A stretch of DNA of 64,000 nt from CAVUCH01 sp963763095. GTDB lineage: Bacteria; Acidobacteriota; Vicinamibacteria; Vicinamibacterales; JAENWD01. Shown here piece by piece: positions 56,284 through 64,000 of the stretch (position 1 is its first letter; the number at the start of each line of letters is the position of its first letter). The translations under genes and the position numbers were made by a program. Location: the NCBI GenBank assembly GCA_963763095.1, contig CAVXNR010000022.1:1-64000 (forward strand), given 5' to 3'. Below the pieces are notes generated by a model that saw only the letters and a program-made list of their open reading frames with translations, did no database searches and was not told the DNA's origin.

Positions 56284-58745
56284 AGCCGCACCCAGCTCCA
56301 GAACGTGCCGCCGGAAATCTGATCGCCGGACGGAAGCGTGCCGAGCAGGAAATCGCCGTCCACCCCCCGCCGTGTCTGATCGAGGACGAAATCGCCCCGA
56401 AGCTGCGCGAACACGCGCCTGCCCCGGAGCAGCGCGAACAGATCGCGCGTCCAGACCACCGCGGCTCCGTTGCAGTTCGCGACCCCGGTGGCACTCGTCG
56501 GCAGCTCGGTCGCCGACAGCACGGCCCCATTGGCATCGAGCCGCGTGATGTTCACGGGGATGAGATCGCTCATGACGCGGTCGCCGATGCGCCGCGGGAT
56601 CTTCGCGTAGAACTCCGAGGTGATCGGAGGCTGGGACGGGGCCGTGAACTGCTCGAGAAAGAACATCTCGAACGTGTTGTCGTCGATGGTTCCCGGGCCG
56701 AACCGCACCTGCCGCAGCGTGTTCGGGTCGTTCGTCAGCGCCGGTCCGAAGGCCACGACGAACCCGAAGCGCACGTCCTGGTTCGCGTTGGGCAGGCGCT
56801 CGACCTCGATGACCTGCTGGATGGTGACGCCCGTGGCGTTGTGGCGCCAGCTCGTGGCGACGATACGCGTGAGATCGTCAGCGAGGCCGGCGCCGGCTGG
56901 ACCAGTGGGACCGATGACACCCGGAGCACCGTCGGCACCCGTTGGACCTGTCGGCCCAATCGCACCATCCGCACCCGTGGGACCTGTCGGCCCGATTGCA
57001 CCGTCCGCACCCGTCGGACCTGTTGGCCCGATCGCACCGTCCGCACCTGTCGGACCTGTCGGCCCAATCGCTCCGTCCGCACCCGTGGGACCTGTCGGCC
57101 CGATTGCTCCGTCCGCACCCGTAGGACCCGTCGGCCCGATTGCACCATCCGCACCCGTAGGACCCGTCGGCCCGATCGCACCGTCTGCACCTGTCAGACC
57201 CGTCGGCCCGATTGCACCATCCGCACCCGTCGGACCTGTCGGCCCACTCCCCCCGTCCGCGCCCGGGGGACCCGCGATTCCGTCTGCCCCGGTCGGCCCC
57301 GTCGGTCCCTCGACGCCAGTTGCGGGTCCAGTTGGTCCCGTCGGCCCGGTGAGCCCGATCGCACCGTCCGCACCCGTGGGCCCTGCCGCACCATCCGCAC
57401 CTGTCGGACCTGCAGCACCGGTGGGACCAGTAGAACCCGCAGCCCCGTCAGCCCCAGTCGGCCCCGTCGGTCCCTCGACGCCAGTTGCGGGTCCAGTTGG
57501 TCCGGTCGGCCCGGTGAGACCAATCGCACCATCCGCACCCGTGGGTCCTGCCGCACCATCCGCGCCTGTCGGACCTGCAGCACCTGTCGGACCAGTAGGA
57601 CCCGCGGCCCCTGGCGCACCCGCCGCCCCATCGGCCCCGGTGGCGCCCGTCGGTCCGCGCACGCCGACCGACGTCACGGGCGCAGGCCCCGACCCATCCA
57701 GCGACCCAGTCGCCCTCGACGCGTGGCCGCACAGCAACCACTCCTGCGCGAGGCGGAGGTGGATGACGAACGGCCGCCGCTCTTCATGGATCTCGACCTG
57801 CCGATCGGGATCGAGGATCCACTCCGTCGTGATGGCGTCGCTCAGAAGGGGGATGAAGACCTCGGCGAGGAGGAGACATCCCTCGTCGGACGCATCGCTC
57901 GCCGTCTGACCACAGCACCCGCTTCGGCCGAGCGCAGTCGGCCGCGTGCGTGGCCGCAGCTCGGTCACCCACACGCGAAAGGCGGCGCGCAGGAACTCGC
58001 AGGCACTGGCGGCGTCGATGGCGAGGCCGGGTGGAGGTGGATCCGCGAGGAAGTCGTCTTCGGCGGCGGGGGGAGATCCGGCTGAATCAGCCGCTGCCCG
58101 CAGCGTCAGGATGAAGTCGTCGAGCGTAGACGACGATCCGCCGTCCACGACGGGCACTGCGGCCAGCCAGCGGACGAACCGGCGAAGCGCATCTTCTTCG
58201 CGCTGCTCGGGCGGTGCGCCCCCGTTCCCACTCTCGCGCGAATTCAGCCGCAGTTCGAGCGTGAAGTCGTCCACGAGGCGCGACGCCGCCAGCATGTCCT
58301 GCTCGCTGCGGCACGGCTCGCCGGGAATCGGTACCGGATCGACCGGGCACTCGCGATAGCAGAGCACGATGCTCGCCGAGACCGCGTCCTCGGGCGGCGA
58401 GGCCAACTGCTCGGCGATCTGCCGCTGGTGATCGCGGGCCCAGTCGGCGACGTACACGCATTGCGCGGCGCATACCCGAATCAGCTCACCGCGCGGGCCC
58501 AGGGCTGCGCCGGGCGATACCGACACACGCGGCCCGCGCGCGTCGCGGTCGAGGCTTACGCCAAGGCCCGAGACCGTGCCGTAGCCGAGCAGATCGCGCG
58601 CGAGCCATTGATCGCGTCCGTTGAGGTAGGTGAACTCCTGAACGAAGTCGTCCACGCCAAGAATCATCCCGAGGGTGTAGTTGACGCGCTTCGACGGATT
58701 CGGGAGACCGGCATTTGGCGCTGATGGCGAGGTGACCGCGCTCAT
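56280..58745 (-). CDS. Tail-fibre-like protein with collagen-like (Gly-X-Y) stalk
   Basis: The protein has 821 residues. The N-terminal about 350 residues are a fibre/plug module shared with the genes at 58776 and 53031 (VNYTLGMILGVDDFVQEFTY, GYGTVSGLGVSLD). Residues about 358-618 are some 86 Gly-X-Y triplets without a break, dominated by GPT, GAD, GAI and GPA. They include roughly nine tandem copies of the 12-residue unit GADGAIGPTGPT and a larger duplicated block. The C-terminal about 200 residues are a globular tip (NATGVTIQQVIEVERLPNAN, TFEMFFLEQF, WSWVRL). Trimeric collagen stalks with a C-terminal tip are known in phage fibres and in spore surface proteins, where GPT threonines carry sugars. 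GAGGG precedes the ATG. Confidence 0.88.
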   Translation of the reverse strand: MSAVTSPSAPNAGLPNPSKRVNYTLGMILGVDDFVQEFTYLNGRDQWLARDLLGYGTVSGLGVSLDRDARGPRVSVSPGAALGPRGELIRVCAAQCVYVADWARDHQRQIAEQLASPPEDAVSASIVLCYRECPVDPVPIPGEPCRSEQDMLAASRLVDDFTLELRLNSRESGNGGAPPEQREEDALRRFVRWLAAVPVVDGGSSSTLDDFILTLRAAADSAGSPPAAEDDFLADPPPPGLAIDAASACEFLRAAFRVWVTELRPRTRPTALGRSGCCGQTASDASDEGCLLLAEVFIPLLSDAITTEWILDPDRQVEIHEERRPFVIHLRLAQEWLLCGHASRATGSLDGSGPAPVTSVGVRGPTGATGADGAAGAPGAAGPTGPTGAAGPTGADGAAGPTGADGAIGLTGPTGPTGPATGVEGPTGPTGADGAAGSTGPTGAAGPTGADGAAGPTGADGAIGLTGPTGPTGPATGVEGPTGPTGADGIAGPPGADGGSGPTGPTGADGAIGPTGLTGADGAIGPTGPTGADGAIGPTGPTGADGAIGPTGPTGADGAIGPTGPTGADGAIGPTGPTGADGAIGPTGPTGADGAIGPTGPTGADGAPGVIGPTGPAGAGLADDLTRIVATSWRHNATGVTIQQVIEVERLPNANQDVRFGFVVAFGPALTNDPNTLRQVRFGPGTIDDNTFEMFFLEQFTAPSQPPITSEFYAKIPRRIGDRVMSDLIPVNITRLDANGAVLSATELPTSATGVANCNGAAVVWTRDLFALLRGRRVFAQLRGDFVLDQTRRGVDGDFLLGTLPSGDQISGGTFWSWVRL
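56890..57671 (-). repeat. Coding repeat: collagen triplets, 36-bp and larger tandem units
   Basis: Within the collagen-like gene, a 36-bp unit (coding for GADGAIGPTGPT) is repeated about nine times between roughly 56930 and 57250. A longer block coding for GPTGPTGPATGVEG and neighbours occurs twice between 57290 and 57660. Synonymous changes between units show that the array is not brand new, but such arrays change length easily. This is a likely site of strain variation in fibre length and of assembly error. Confidence 0.85.
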
Positions 58746-58775
58746 GATGTGCCCTCGTGTGCGACTCTGGTGGCA

Positions 58776-60119
58776 CTAGGAGCCATATCGGGTGACCTCG
58801 ATCGAGATCTCGAGTGACGCCAGTTCAGCGGCTCCGATCGCGGTGCCCTGTCCGTCCGCCACGCGCAACGCGATGCCGGCGGGTCCGAACTGACCGACGC
58901 TCACGATCGCGGGGCTTCCGGGCGATTGGCGCGCATGGCTCAGCGCGTGGACGATGAACTGGAACGGCCCCTGCGGTGACGGCTGCGTGTACCCGTCGAA
59001 CGCGATGGTCAACTCACCGTCCGTCACGTTCGTGACCCGAAGGCCGTTGACGAGCGGCTGGCGATGAGACGCAGCGCTGAGGCTGCCACGCACGATTCCC
59101 GCCGCGACTACGCCACGGGCGTCCCGGTCAGTCTGCTCGCGGCCCATGACCCATTCCTGCAACAGGCGCAGAGGCAGCAAGTAGGGCCGGCGCTCCTGCC
59201 GGATCTCGAGGTGGGCGGTCTCATCGACGATCCATCGGCCGTCTGGCTGCGGAACGATCGGCACGTCGAGCTCCGCCAGAAGCACGGCGTCGTCAACGGA
59301 CTGGCCGCTGGCGCACACCGCGGCACCCGAGCCGCCGGCGCGCCACAGTCGCCTGATCTCCGTCGTCCAGATTCTGAACGCCCCGTTCATGTATTCGCCG
59401 GCGCGTGCGGCGGGGATCTGCAGGGGGCCGGGCGGTGACGTCAATCCCCCGCCCGGCGGGCTGGTCAGGGCTGCGGCCGCGCGGAGCGCGTCGAGGAATT
59501 CGTCGAGCGTCAGCGCATCGAGCTCGGAGCTCACGACCGCCACACCACGGAGCCACCCGATGAAATCCCGTACGAGATCTTCCTCGATCTGTTCGGGTCG
59601 ATCGTATCGAAGCTCGAGCCGAAACCCGTCGGCGACGCGCGTGAAGAGTGAAGGCGGTTCGTCGGTCCGGCACGGGCCGCCAGGACCGGGCACACCGTCG
59701 GTCACGCACTCGCAATAGGTCACGGTCAGAAATGCCGTGAGCAGGTCGCTCGGGGGAGAGTCCGCTGCGGGCCTCACGTGGGTGATGAAGGCATTTCGCT
59801 GTGCCTCGAGCCACTCGTTGAGATGGATGGCACAGGCCATCGGCACACGGATCGGCCGGCCGTGCGGGCTCAAGGCGAGACCGGACCCGACCACGACCGC
59901 GGGCCCGCGCTCATGAATCGTCGTGCTCTCGACGGTGAGGCCGCTGACGGTGCCGTATCCGAACAGGTCACGGGCGAGCCCTTCGGCCCGGCCGGCCAGG
60001 TACGCGGACTCCTGCAGGTATTCATCGGCACCGAGCACCAGGCCGTGCGCGAAGTTGACACGCTTGGTGGGGTCCGGCGCCACCGCTCGCGGCGCCGCAC
60101 AGGTGGTAAAGGCGCTCAT
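58776..60119 (-). CDS. Tail-fibre-like paralogue 1 of the injection system (no collagen part)
   Basis: The protein has 447 residues. Its first 330 residues align with the N-terminal module of the collagen-like protein: VNFAHGLVLGADEYLQESAY, LARDLFGYGTVSGLTV, SPHGRPIRVPMACAIHLNEW, LLTAFLTVTYCECVTDGVPG and ELDVPIVPQPDGRWIVDETA. In place of the collagen stalk it ends in a short beta domain (GELTIAFDGYTQPSPQGPFQ). The two genes are neighbours and clearly duplicated, one with and one without the stalk. ATG at 60119 overlaps the stop of the tail protein by four bases, and AAGGAG precedes it by eight. Confidence 0.8.
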   Translation of the reverse strand: MSAFTTCAAPRAVAPDPTKRVNFAHGLVLGADEYLQESAYLAGRAEGLARDLFGYGTVSGLTVESTTIHERGPAVVVGSGLALSPHGRPIRVPMACAIHLNEWLEAQRNAFITHVRPAADSPPSDLLTAFLTVTYCECVTDGVPGPGGPCRTDEPPSLFTRVADGFRLELRYDRPEQIEEDLVRDFIGWLRGVAVVSSELDALTLDEFLDALRAAAALTSPPGGGLTSPPGPLQIPAARAGEYMNGAFRIWTTEIRRLWRAGGSGAAVCASGQSVDDAVLLAELDVPIVPQPDGRWIVDETAHLEIRQERRPYLLPLRLLQEWVMGREQTDRDARGVVAAGIVRGSLSAASHRQPLVNGLRVTNVTDGELTIAFDGYTQPSPQGPFQFIVHALSHARQSPGSPAIVSVGQFGPAGIALRVADGQGTAIGAAELASLEISIEVTRYGS

Positions 60120-62906
60120 ACGTGGCGCTCCTTTGCGCCGTGCTGCTGAACCGCGTCACGACCGACGACACGTCGATCGACCACGTCGTGGGGGTGCGCA
60201 GGCGTCAGGTGGCTCTCGCCGAGATGGCCCTGACCCAGACGCAACGCAGGAAGCAGGTCGGGCGCCCGTCCACCCCGTTCGACGAGCGAGTCCAGACCGA
60301 GGCGCGCCTCGCCGATTCGGAACAGGGCCCAGTAGAACCTCACGTCGAAGAGCGTGTGCGCCGGCTTTTCCAGGTTCACCACGCGCCGAACCAGACTCAG
60401 CCGTTCCCGTCTTGCGTCCTCGTTCACTGCGGTGCTCGTGGCCGGCAGCAGGACCAGAAAGCGGTGTGCCGTTCGACGCATCGCCATCACGACCGACTCG
60501 AACTGGTGCCAGTCCACGAGCGGCGGACCATCGGGCGGCAGCACCGAAGGGAGCGGCATGTTCTCGAACGACAGCGCCAGGTCCAGCGGCAGGCCATAGG
60601 CACCGAGCAGGGCACTTCGCCGGTGGTAGCGACGCGCGAGGAAATCGCGCCACGCCTCGGTGTCCGCACCGGAGGCGACGGGCACGAACCCCAGCACCTC
60701 GGCTGCGAACCGGCGCCAGCTCCGAGCGCGCGCCTGTTCGTTGGGCTGGCGCACCGGAAAGGGCGCGGTGTCGTCCTCGAGAGCAGCGGCCTTCCGCCAC
60801 GTCGCGTACCGTTCGTTCAGCGCCGCGCGTCCGTCCGCGGGCATCCATCGCGGCGCCTGGCGCACCGTCCGTAACCCGGTGACCTCCGTCGGATCGCCCT
60901 CCACGACAGCGGGCCTGCTCCTCGTGCGATGCAGCTCGACGATCCTGATCGGGTCCGGACGGCCGCGCGACGAACGGCCGGTGCCAAACACCGAAGCGTC
61001 GGCACAGTCATCGGTGGCGAGTCGGACGGCCGCGCGAAGTCCCGGTATGGTTCCGCGCCGGTCGAAGAACTCGACCGCGTGGCTGATGAACAGGCGCCGC
61101 TTCGCTTCGGACCACGCAGGGTCGAGGGCGACACCGAACCAACCGGCAAGCCAGTCCAGCGCTTCCCGCGGTGCGCTGCGGTGATCGAACAGCGTCTGCA
61201 CCGCGGCGACGCGATCCTCGATCGCGGTGTAGAACCCTTCGACGTTGGCCAGAAACCGGTCCAGGAACGACGCCGATTCTGGTTCCTCGCGATACACGCC
61301 TGGCAGGTACCGTTCGAGATACGAGAATCGTGGATAGTAGGCGCGCAGGGCTCGCACGCGCGGTGTCACGCGGCCATTGCCGCGGAACCCGATTTCCATC
61401 TGCAGGTACCGTCCGCGCGCACGCTGGAAGAGCAGCTCCCAGGTCCCGTCACGATCGTGGGTCGTTCGCGATGCGAACGGAATCTCCGAGCCATCCCGGC
61501 GCAGGTACGGTTGCGGCTCCGCCTGCCACTGGCTGATCTGCAGATCGATCTCGTCGTCGGCCGCTCGACTCCGCACCTCGATCGCAGCATCCGCCGGGAT
61601 GCATGCGTCGAGCATCAGACGATGCCACACACACGAGGGCTCTCGCCCATCGAACACCGGTGTTCTGAGCGTGGCCCGTGGTGCATAGCGCGGTCGGTGC
61701 TGCGGGACGAGCGGCACCCAGCCGTCAAAGAAGTCGTAATAGATGTCCGAGCCGGCGGCGAGCAGCCCCTTGCCGCCGAACAATCGCAGCGGGAGGAACT
61801 CCGGCAACAGCGACAGCACGACGCGATCGGGACCGCCCTCGGAGACCGCGAATGCGTACGCCTGATTGCCGCCCTCGGCGGCGACGACGAGCCGGCCGGC
61901 CACGGCTGCGCCCTCAGACCGTTCCGGCGTATAGGCGAAGTCGTACGGTTTCACGCCGAAGGGCTCGTGCCAATCGAGGTCGGGCAGGCGTTCCGCCAGC
62001 CGGTAGCGCAGGATGTGCGCCGACCCCGCCTCTCGCTCCCCGTCGAGGATCAACACCGTGCCGTCGGTCAGCCCCTCGATGGCGATCGGATCTGCTGCGG
62101 CGATCGCTGCGGCGGCGTCGGCACGTACGGCTTCCGGCATCGGCCGTGCCGGGGCAACGTCGTGCTCACGATCATCCAGGGGATGAAAGAGATCAGCGGG
62201 GGCGGGATCGGTGAGCGCCTCCGGATGCAGCGCGATGATTGCGAACCGCCGGTCGAGCCCCCAGGTACCGGCGGCCCACCCGATCGAGAATCCACACGCC
62301 TCCGCCTGGTCTCGACGCGATGTCGAAGGGCACGAGCCGCACCGTGTCAGGCCAGCACAACTGCCGCGGTGGGCCACCCGCGTGCAGATCGAAGATGAGG
62401 AGCCCGGCCGGATCGAGCACGCCCACGCACAGGTAGTGATCGTCTGTGACCGCCAGGCCGCTGAGCCGGAGCTCGGGGACGGGCGCCGCCTCGCGAAGCG
62501 GCTGGAACTCACCGAACCGCTGATCCTCGGCGCACTCGAGCCCCTCGCCCGCCGACCAGAAATGGGTGACAGACCCGGAGCCGGATGGCAATGCACGAAT
62601 CTCCGTCGCGCTGTCCGCGATCCAGTAGAAGTTGCCATAGCGATCCCGGGCAGCCCCTCGCCGGTCGGTGCCGAGCGGGTTCGGCGGACGATCGGCAGGT
62701 GCCGCTTCGAACCGCACCACGCACGGGCGAAGCGTGATCTCGTGCGACCTCACATTCCATGCGAACGCATTCTCCGAGACCTCACACGGCTCCGCGGCCC
62801 GACGGAAATGCTCCTCCAGGGTGACGGCCGCATCTGTGGCATCGCGGCACTGCGACCAATCGGCCTCGCCGAGCAGCAGATGGTGTCTGGTCCCGTTCGC
62901 GTCCAC
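60116..62906 (-). CDS. Phage tail protein I-like protein (TIGR02242 type) with N-terminal propeller-like region, frameshifted as sequenced
   Basis: Corrected length is about 929 residues. The N-terminal 450 residues look like a beta-propeller (LRLSGLAVTDDHYLCVGVLD, YGNFYWIADSATEI). The C-terminal half has the TIGR02242 tail protein signature: YLERYLPGVYREEPESASFL, DRFLANVEGFYTAIEDRVAA, WLAGWFGVALDPAWSEAKRR and HAVEFFDRRGTIPGLRAAVR. This is the baseplate-wedge type protein that follows the baseplate J protein in many injection clusters. One extra base at 62265-62267 (AGGTACCGG should be AGTACCGG) links WILDRVGRRY to WGLDRRFAII. GTG at 62906 lies nine bases after GGAGGA and is preferred over the GTG at 62915. 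It begins inside the stop of the baseplate gene. Confidence 0.82.
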
Positions 62907-62908
62907 GG

Positions 62909-64000
62909 CTAGCACTCCTCCGGCACGACGGGAACCGGCACGAGGCCAGCGGCGGCAGCCGGGCCCGCCGGCGCCTGGCCGCGCAGATTGTCGAGGCTGA
63001 CCGGATCACCGACGGCAACCGAGATACCTGCGACACGCGGAAGCTCCAGGCCACGCATCGAGAGCTGTGACTCGGGCGGCGCGGTCCCCTGGGCCAGCAG
63101 CACGCGATTGACGAGCAGCACGCCATCTACGCGACTCGCGACGGCCTGCAGCTCGAGATCGATCACCGGCTTCCCGAGCGGCCAGCCGCGGCGGCGCTCC
63201 GCGAACTGCGGTGTGCGCAGCAGCTCGGTTCGATCGTCGAGCGTCTGCACACCGCCCAGCGGCAGCGGCGACACGTATGCAATCAGCGTCTGCCGCACGG
63301 CCTCGCGCACTTCCGCCACGCTCATCCCGGCCACGACGGCGATGCCGACCGAAATCCAGATCGGCGTGTACGTCGGCCCGCGCAGGATCAATTCCGTGGT
63401 GACGAGCCGTCTGGCATCGAGATAACTGCAGACGCTGTTCAGGAAGAACCGATCCGGTCGCGGCGCATCCGGCTGCATCGGATCGCTGCGCGGAATGACC
63501 ATCAGGGTCACCGCTCCTGGAGCATCGCCAGGCTCGTTCAGCGGAAGCTCGGGGTTGTACGCGGGGAGCACCTCGACGCGTCCGATCTCCACACCGGGCG
63601 TGCGCAAGGTGATCGCTTCGAAGTCGGCCGTCGTCACCAGCCGATCGCGATGCTGGAGATGTCGCGCGATCTGCTTCTCGCCCTCCTCGACCGATTCCGC
63701 ATCAGCACCGCCCCACGTCCGTTCGGGATTACTCACCTTGACTCCGCCGGGCAGCGCCGGACCGCTGTTGATGGCGCCGGGGCCGACGTTGCCCGCGCGT
63801 CCGAGGCCGTAGTCGTAGTCCGCGCGCATGAGCGCGCCCTTTGGCGGCCGCGCCCCCCGCAGGCCGTCGCCGAATCGCAGCTCGCCCGACTCGGAGTTCA
63901 CCGCAAACACCTTGGCGGGCCTGGGGGACGGCGGGGGCATTCCCGGCGGATCCTTGGGATCCTGCACGGGCACCTCGGGACCCGCCGCAAGCAGATCGTC
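62909..64000 (-). CDS. Putative baseplate assembly protein (TIGR02243/J-like), partial at window edge
   Basis: The frame is open to the window end, so the N-terminus is missing; about 363 residues are visible. Signatures: FGDGLRGARPPKGALMRADY, RDRLVTTADFEAITLRTPGV, AVTLMVIPRSDPMQPDA and SVAEVREAVRQTLIAYVSPL. The last is typical of the baseplate J/gp47-like wedge family found in contractile injection systems. The stop (TAG at 62909-62911) overlaps the region of the next gene's start. It is the most upstream gene in the window of a long minus-strand operon. Sheath, tube and spike genes would be expected beyond 64000. Confidence 0.88.
   Translation of the reverse strand, partial: DDLLAAGPEVPVQDPKDPPGMPPPSPRPAKVFAVNSESGELRFGDGLRGARPPKGALMRADYDYGLGRAGNVGPGAINSGPALPGGVKVSNPERTWGGADAESVEEGEKQIARHLQHRDRLVTTADFEAITLRTPGVEIGRVEVLPAYNPELPLNEPGDAPGAVTLMVIPRSDPMQPDAPRPDRFFLNSVCSYLDARRLVTTELILRGPTYTPIWISVGIAVVAGMSVAEVREAVRQTLIAYVSPLPLGGVQTLDDRTELLRTPQFAERRRGWPLGKPVIDLELQAVASRVDGVLLVNRVLLAQGTAPPESQLSMRGLELPRVAGISVAVGDPVSLDNLRGQAPAGPAAAAGLVPVPVVPEEC

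Noticed and set aside
56620..57909. Plus-strand open frame of about 430 codons with repeated PVGP/APSA, resembling a collagen- or elastin-like protein
   Set aside because: It is the exact antisense of the GPT/GAD collagen triplets. The open frame follows from the codon bias of the real gene on the minus strand, which has recognisable N- and C-terminal domains.
1..64000. tRNA, rRNA, insertion sequences, integrase or phage attachment sites
   Set aside because: No cloverleaf, rRNA segment, transposase, integrase or flanking tRNA was recognised; the injection-system genes look chromosomal rather than part of an intact prophage, with no lysis or head genes in view.

Overview
The window looks like a chromosomal piece of an Acidobacteriota genome, plausibly class Vicinamibacteria. 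It is GC-rich throughout and carries a MacB/FtsX-type permease with the build of the acidobacterial duplicated orphan permeases. It is also rich in secreted quinoprotein-like propellers, glycoside hydrolases and Tat-exported enzymes, and has small palindromic dispersed repeats. The assignment is an inference from gene content. No rRNA, tRNA, insertion sequence or CRISPR array was seen.

Layout. 0-8.3 kb: a small membrane protein, an ABC-type permease, and a tandem family of secreted beta-helix proteins with a CSLREA-type N-terminus (two full copies and one relic). 8.9-31.9 kb: mixed housekeeping and secreted genes. These include a Rieske/FAD oxidoreductase broken by a stop codon, a VOC protein, a GH51-like enzyme, a beta-propeller/beta-helix pair, an ABC substrate-binding lipoprotein, a sortase, a PQQ dehydrogenase, a lipocalin-like lipoprotein, ferrochelatase, a LytS/LytTR two-component pair, secreted proteins, a CocE hydrolase, a methyltransferase, a GH1 glycosidase and an HExxH protein. 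31.9-64 kb: everything is on the minus strand. Read in transcription order from 64 kb, it begins with the distal part of a contractile injection system (baseplate J-like protein, tail protein I-like protein, three related tail-fibre-like proteins of which one has a collagen stalk, two unknowns, AAA+ ATPase). It continues with a DUF4157 effector and a DUF4241 protein, then a run of glycosyltransferases, a quinoprotein-like propeller and two GH13 amylases.

How the genes may work together. Gaps are short and several starts overlap the preceding stop by four bases, so 37.5-64 kb reads like one long transcription unit. The collagen-like fibre (about 86 Gly-X-Y triplets, many GPT) sits next to a GT4-GT2-TPR fusion. 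The effector/DUF4241 pair is followed 7 bp later by a GT2, two GT9 (both with a four-cysteine C-terminal cluster) and a GT4-methyltransferase fusion. My main hypothesis is an injection system whose GPT-rich collagen fibre is glycosylated by its own operon, and which carries a DUF4157 effector with a nuclease-like tail and a candidate immunity protein.

Caution. At least 16 genes or gene starts show a one-base lesion that restores a convincing protein when corrected. About half of these abut the tetranucleotide GTAC, and most of the rest are in short homopolymers. I read most of them as sequencing or assembly indels rather than decay, and annotate the genes across them.
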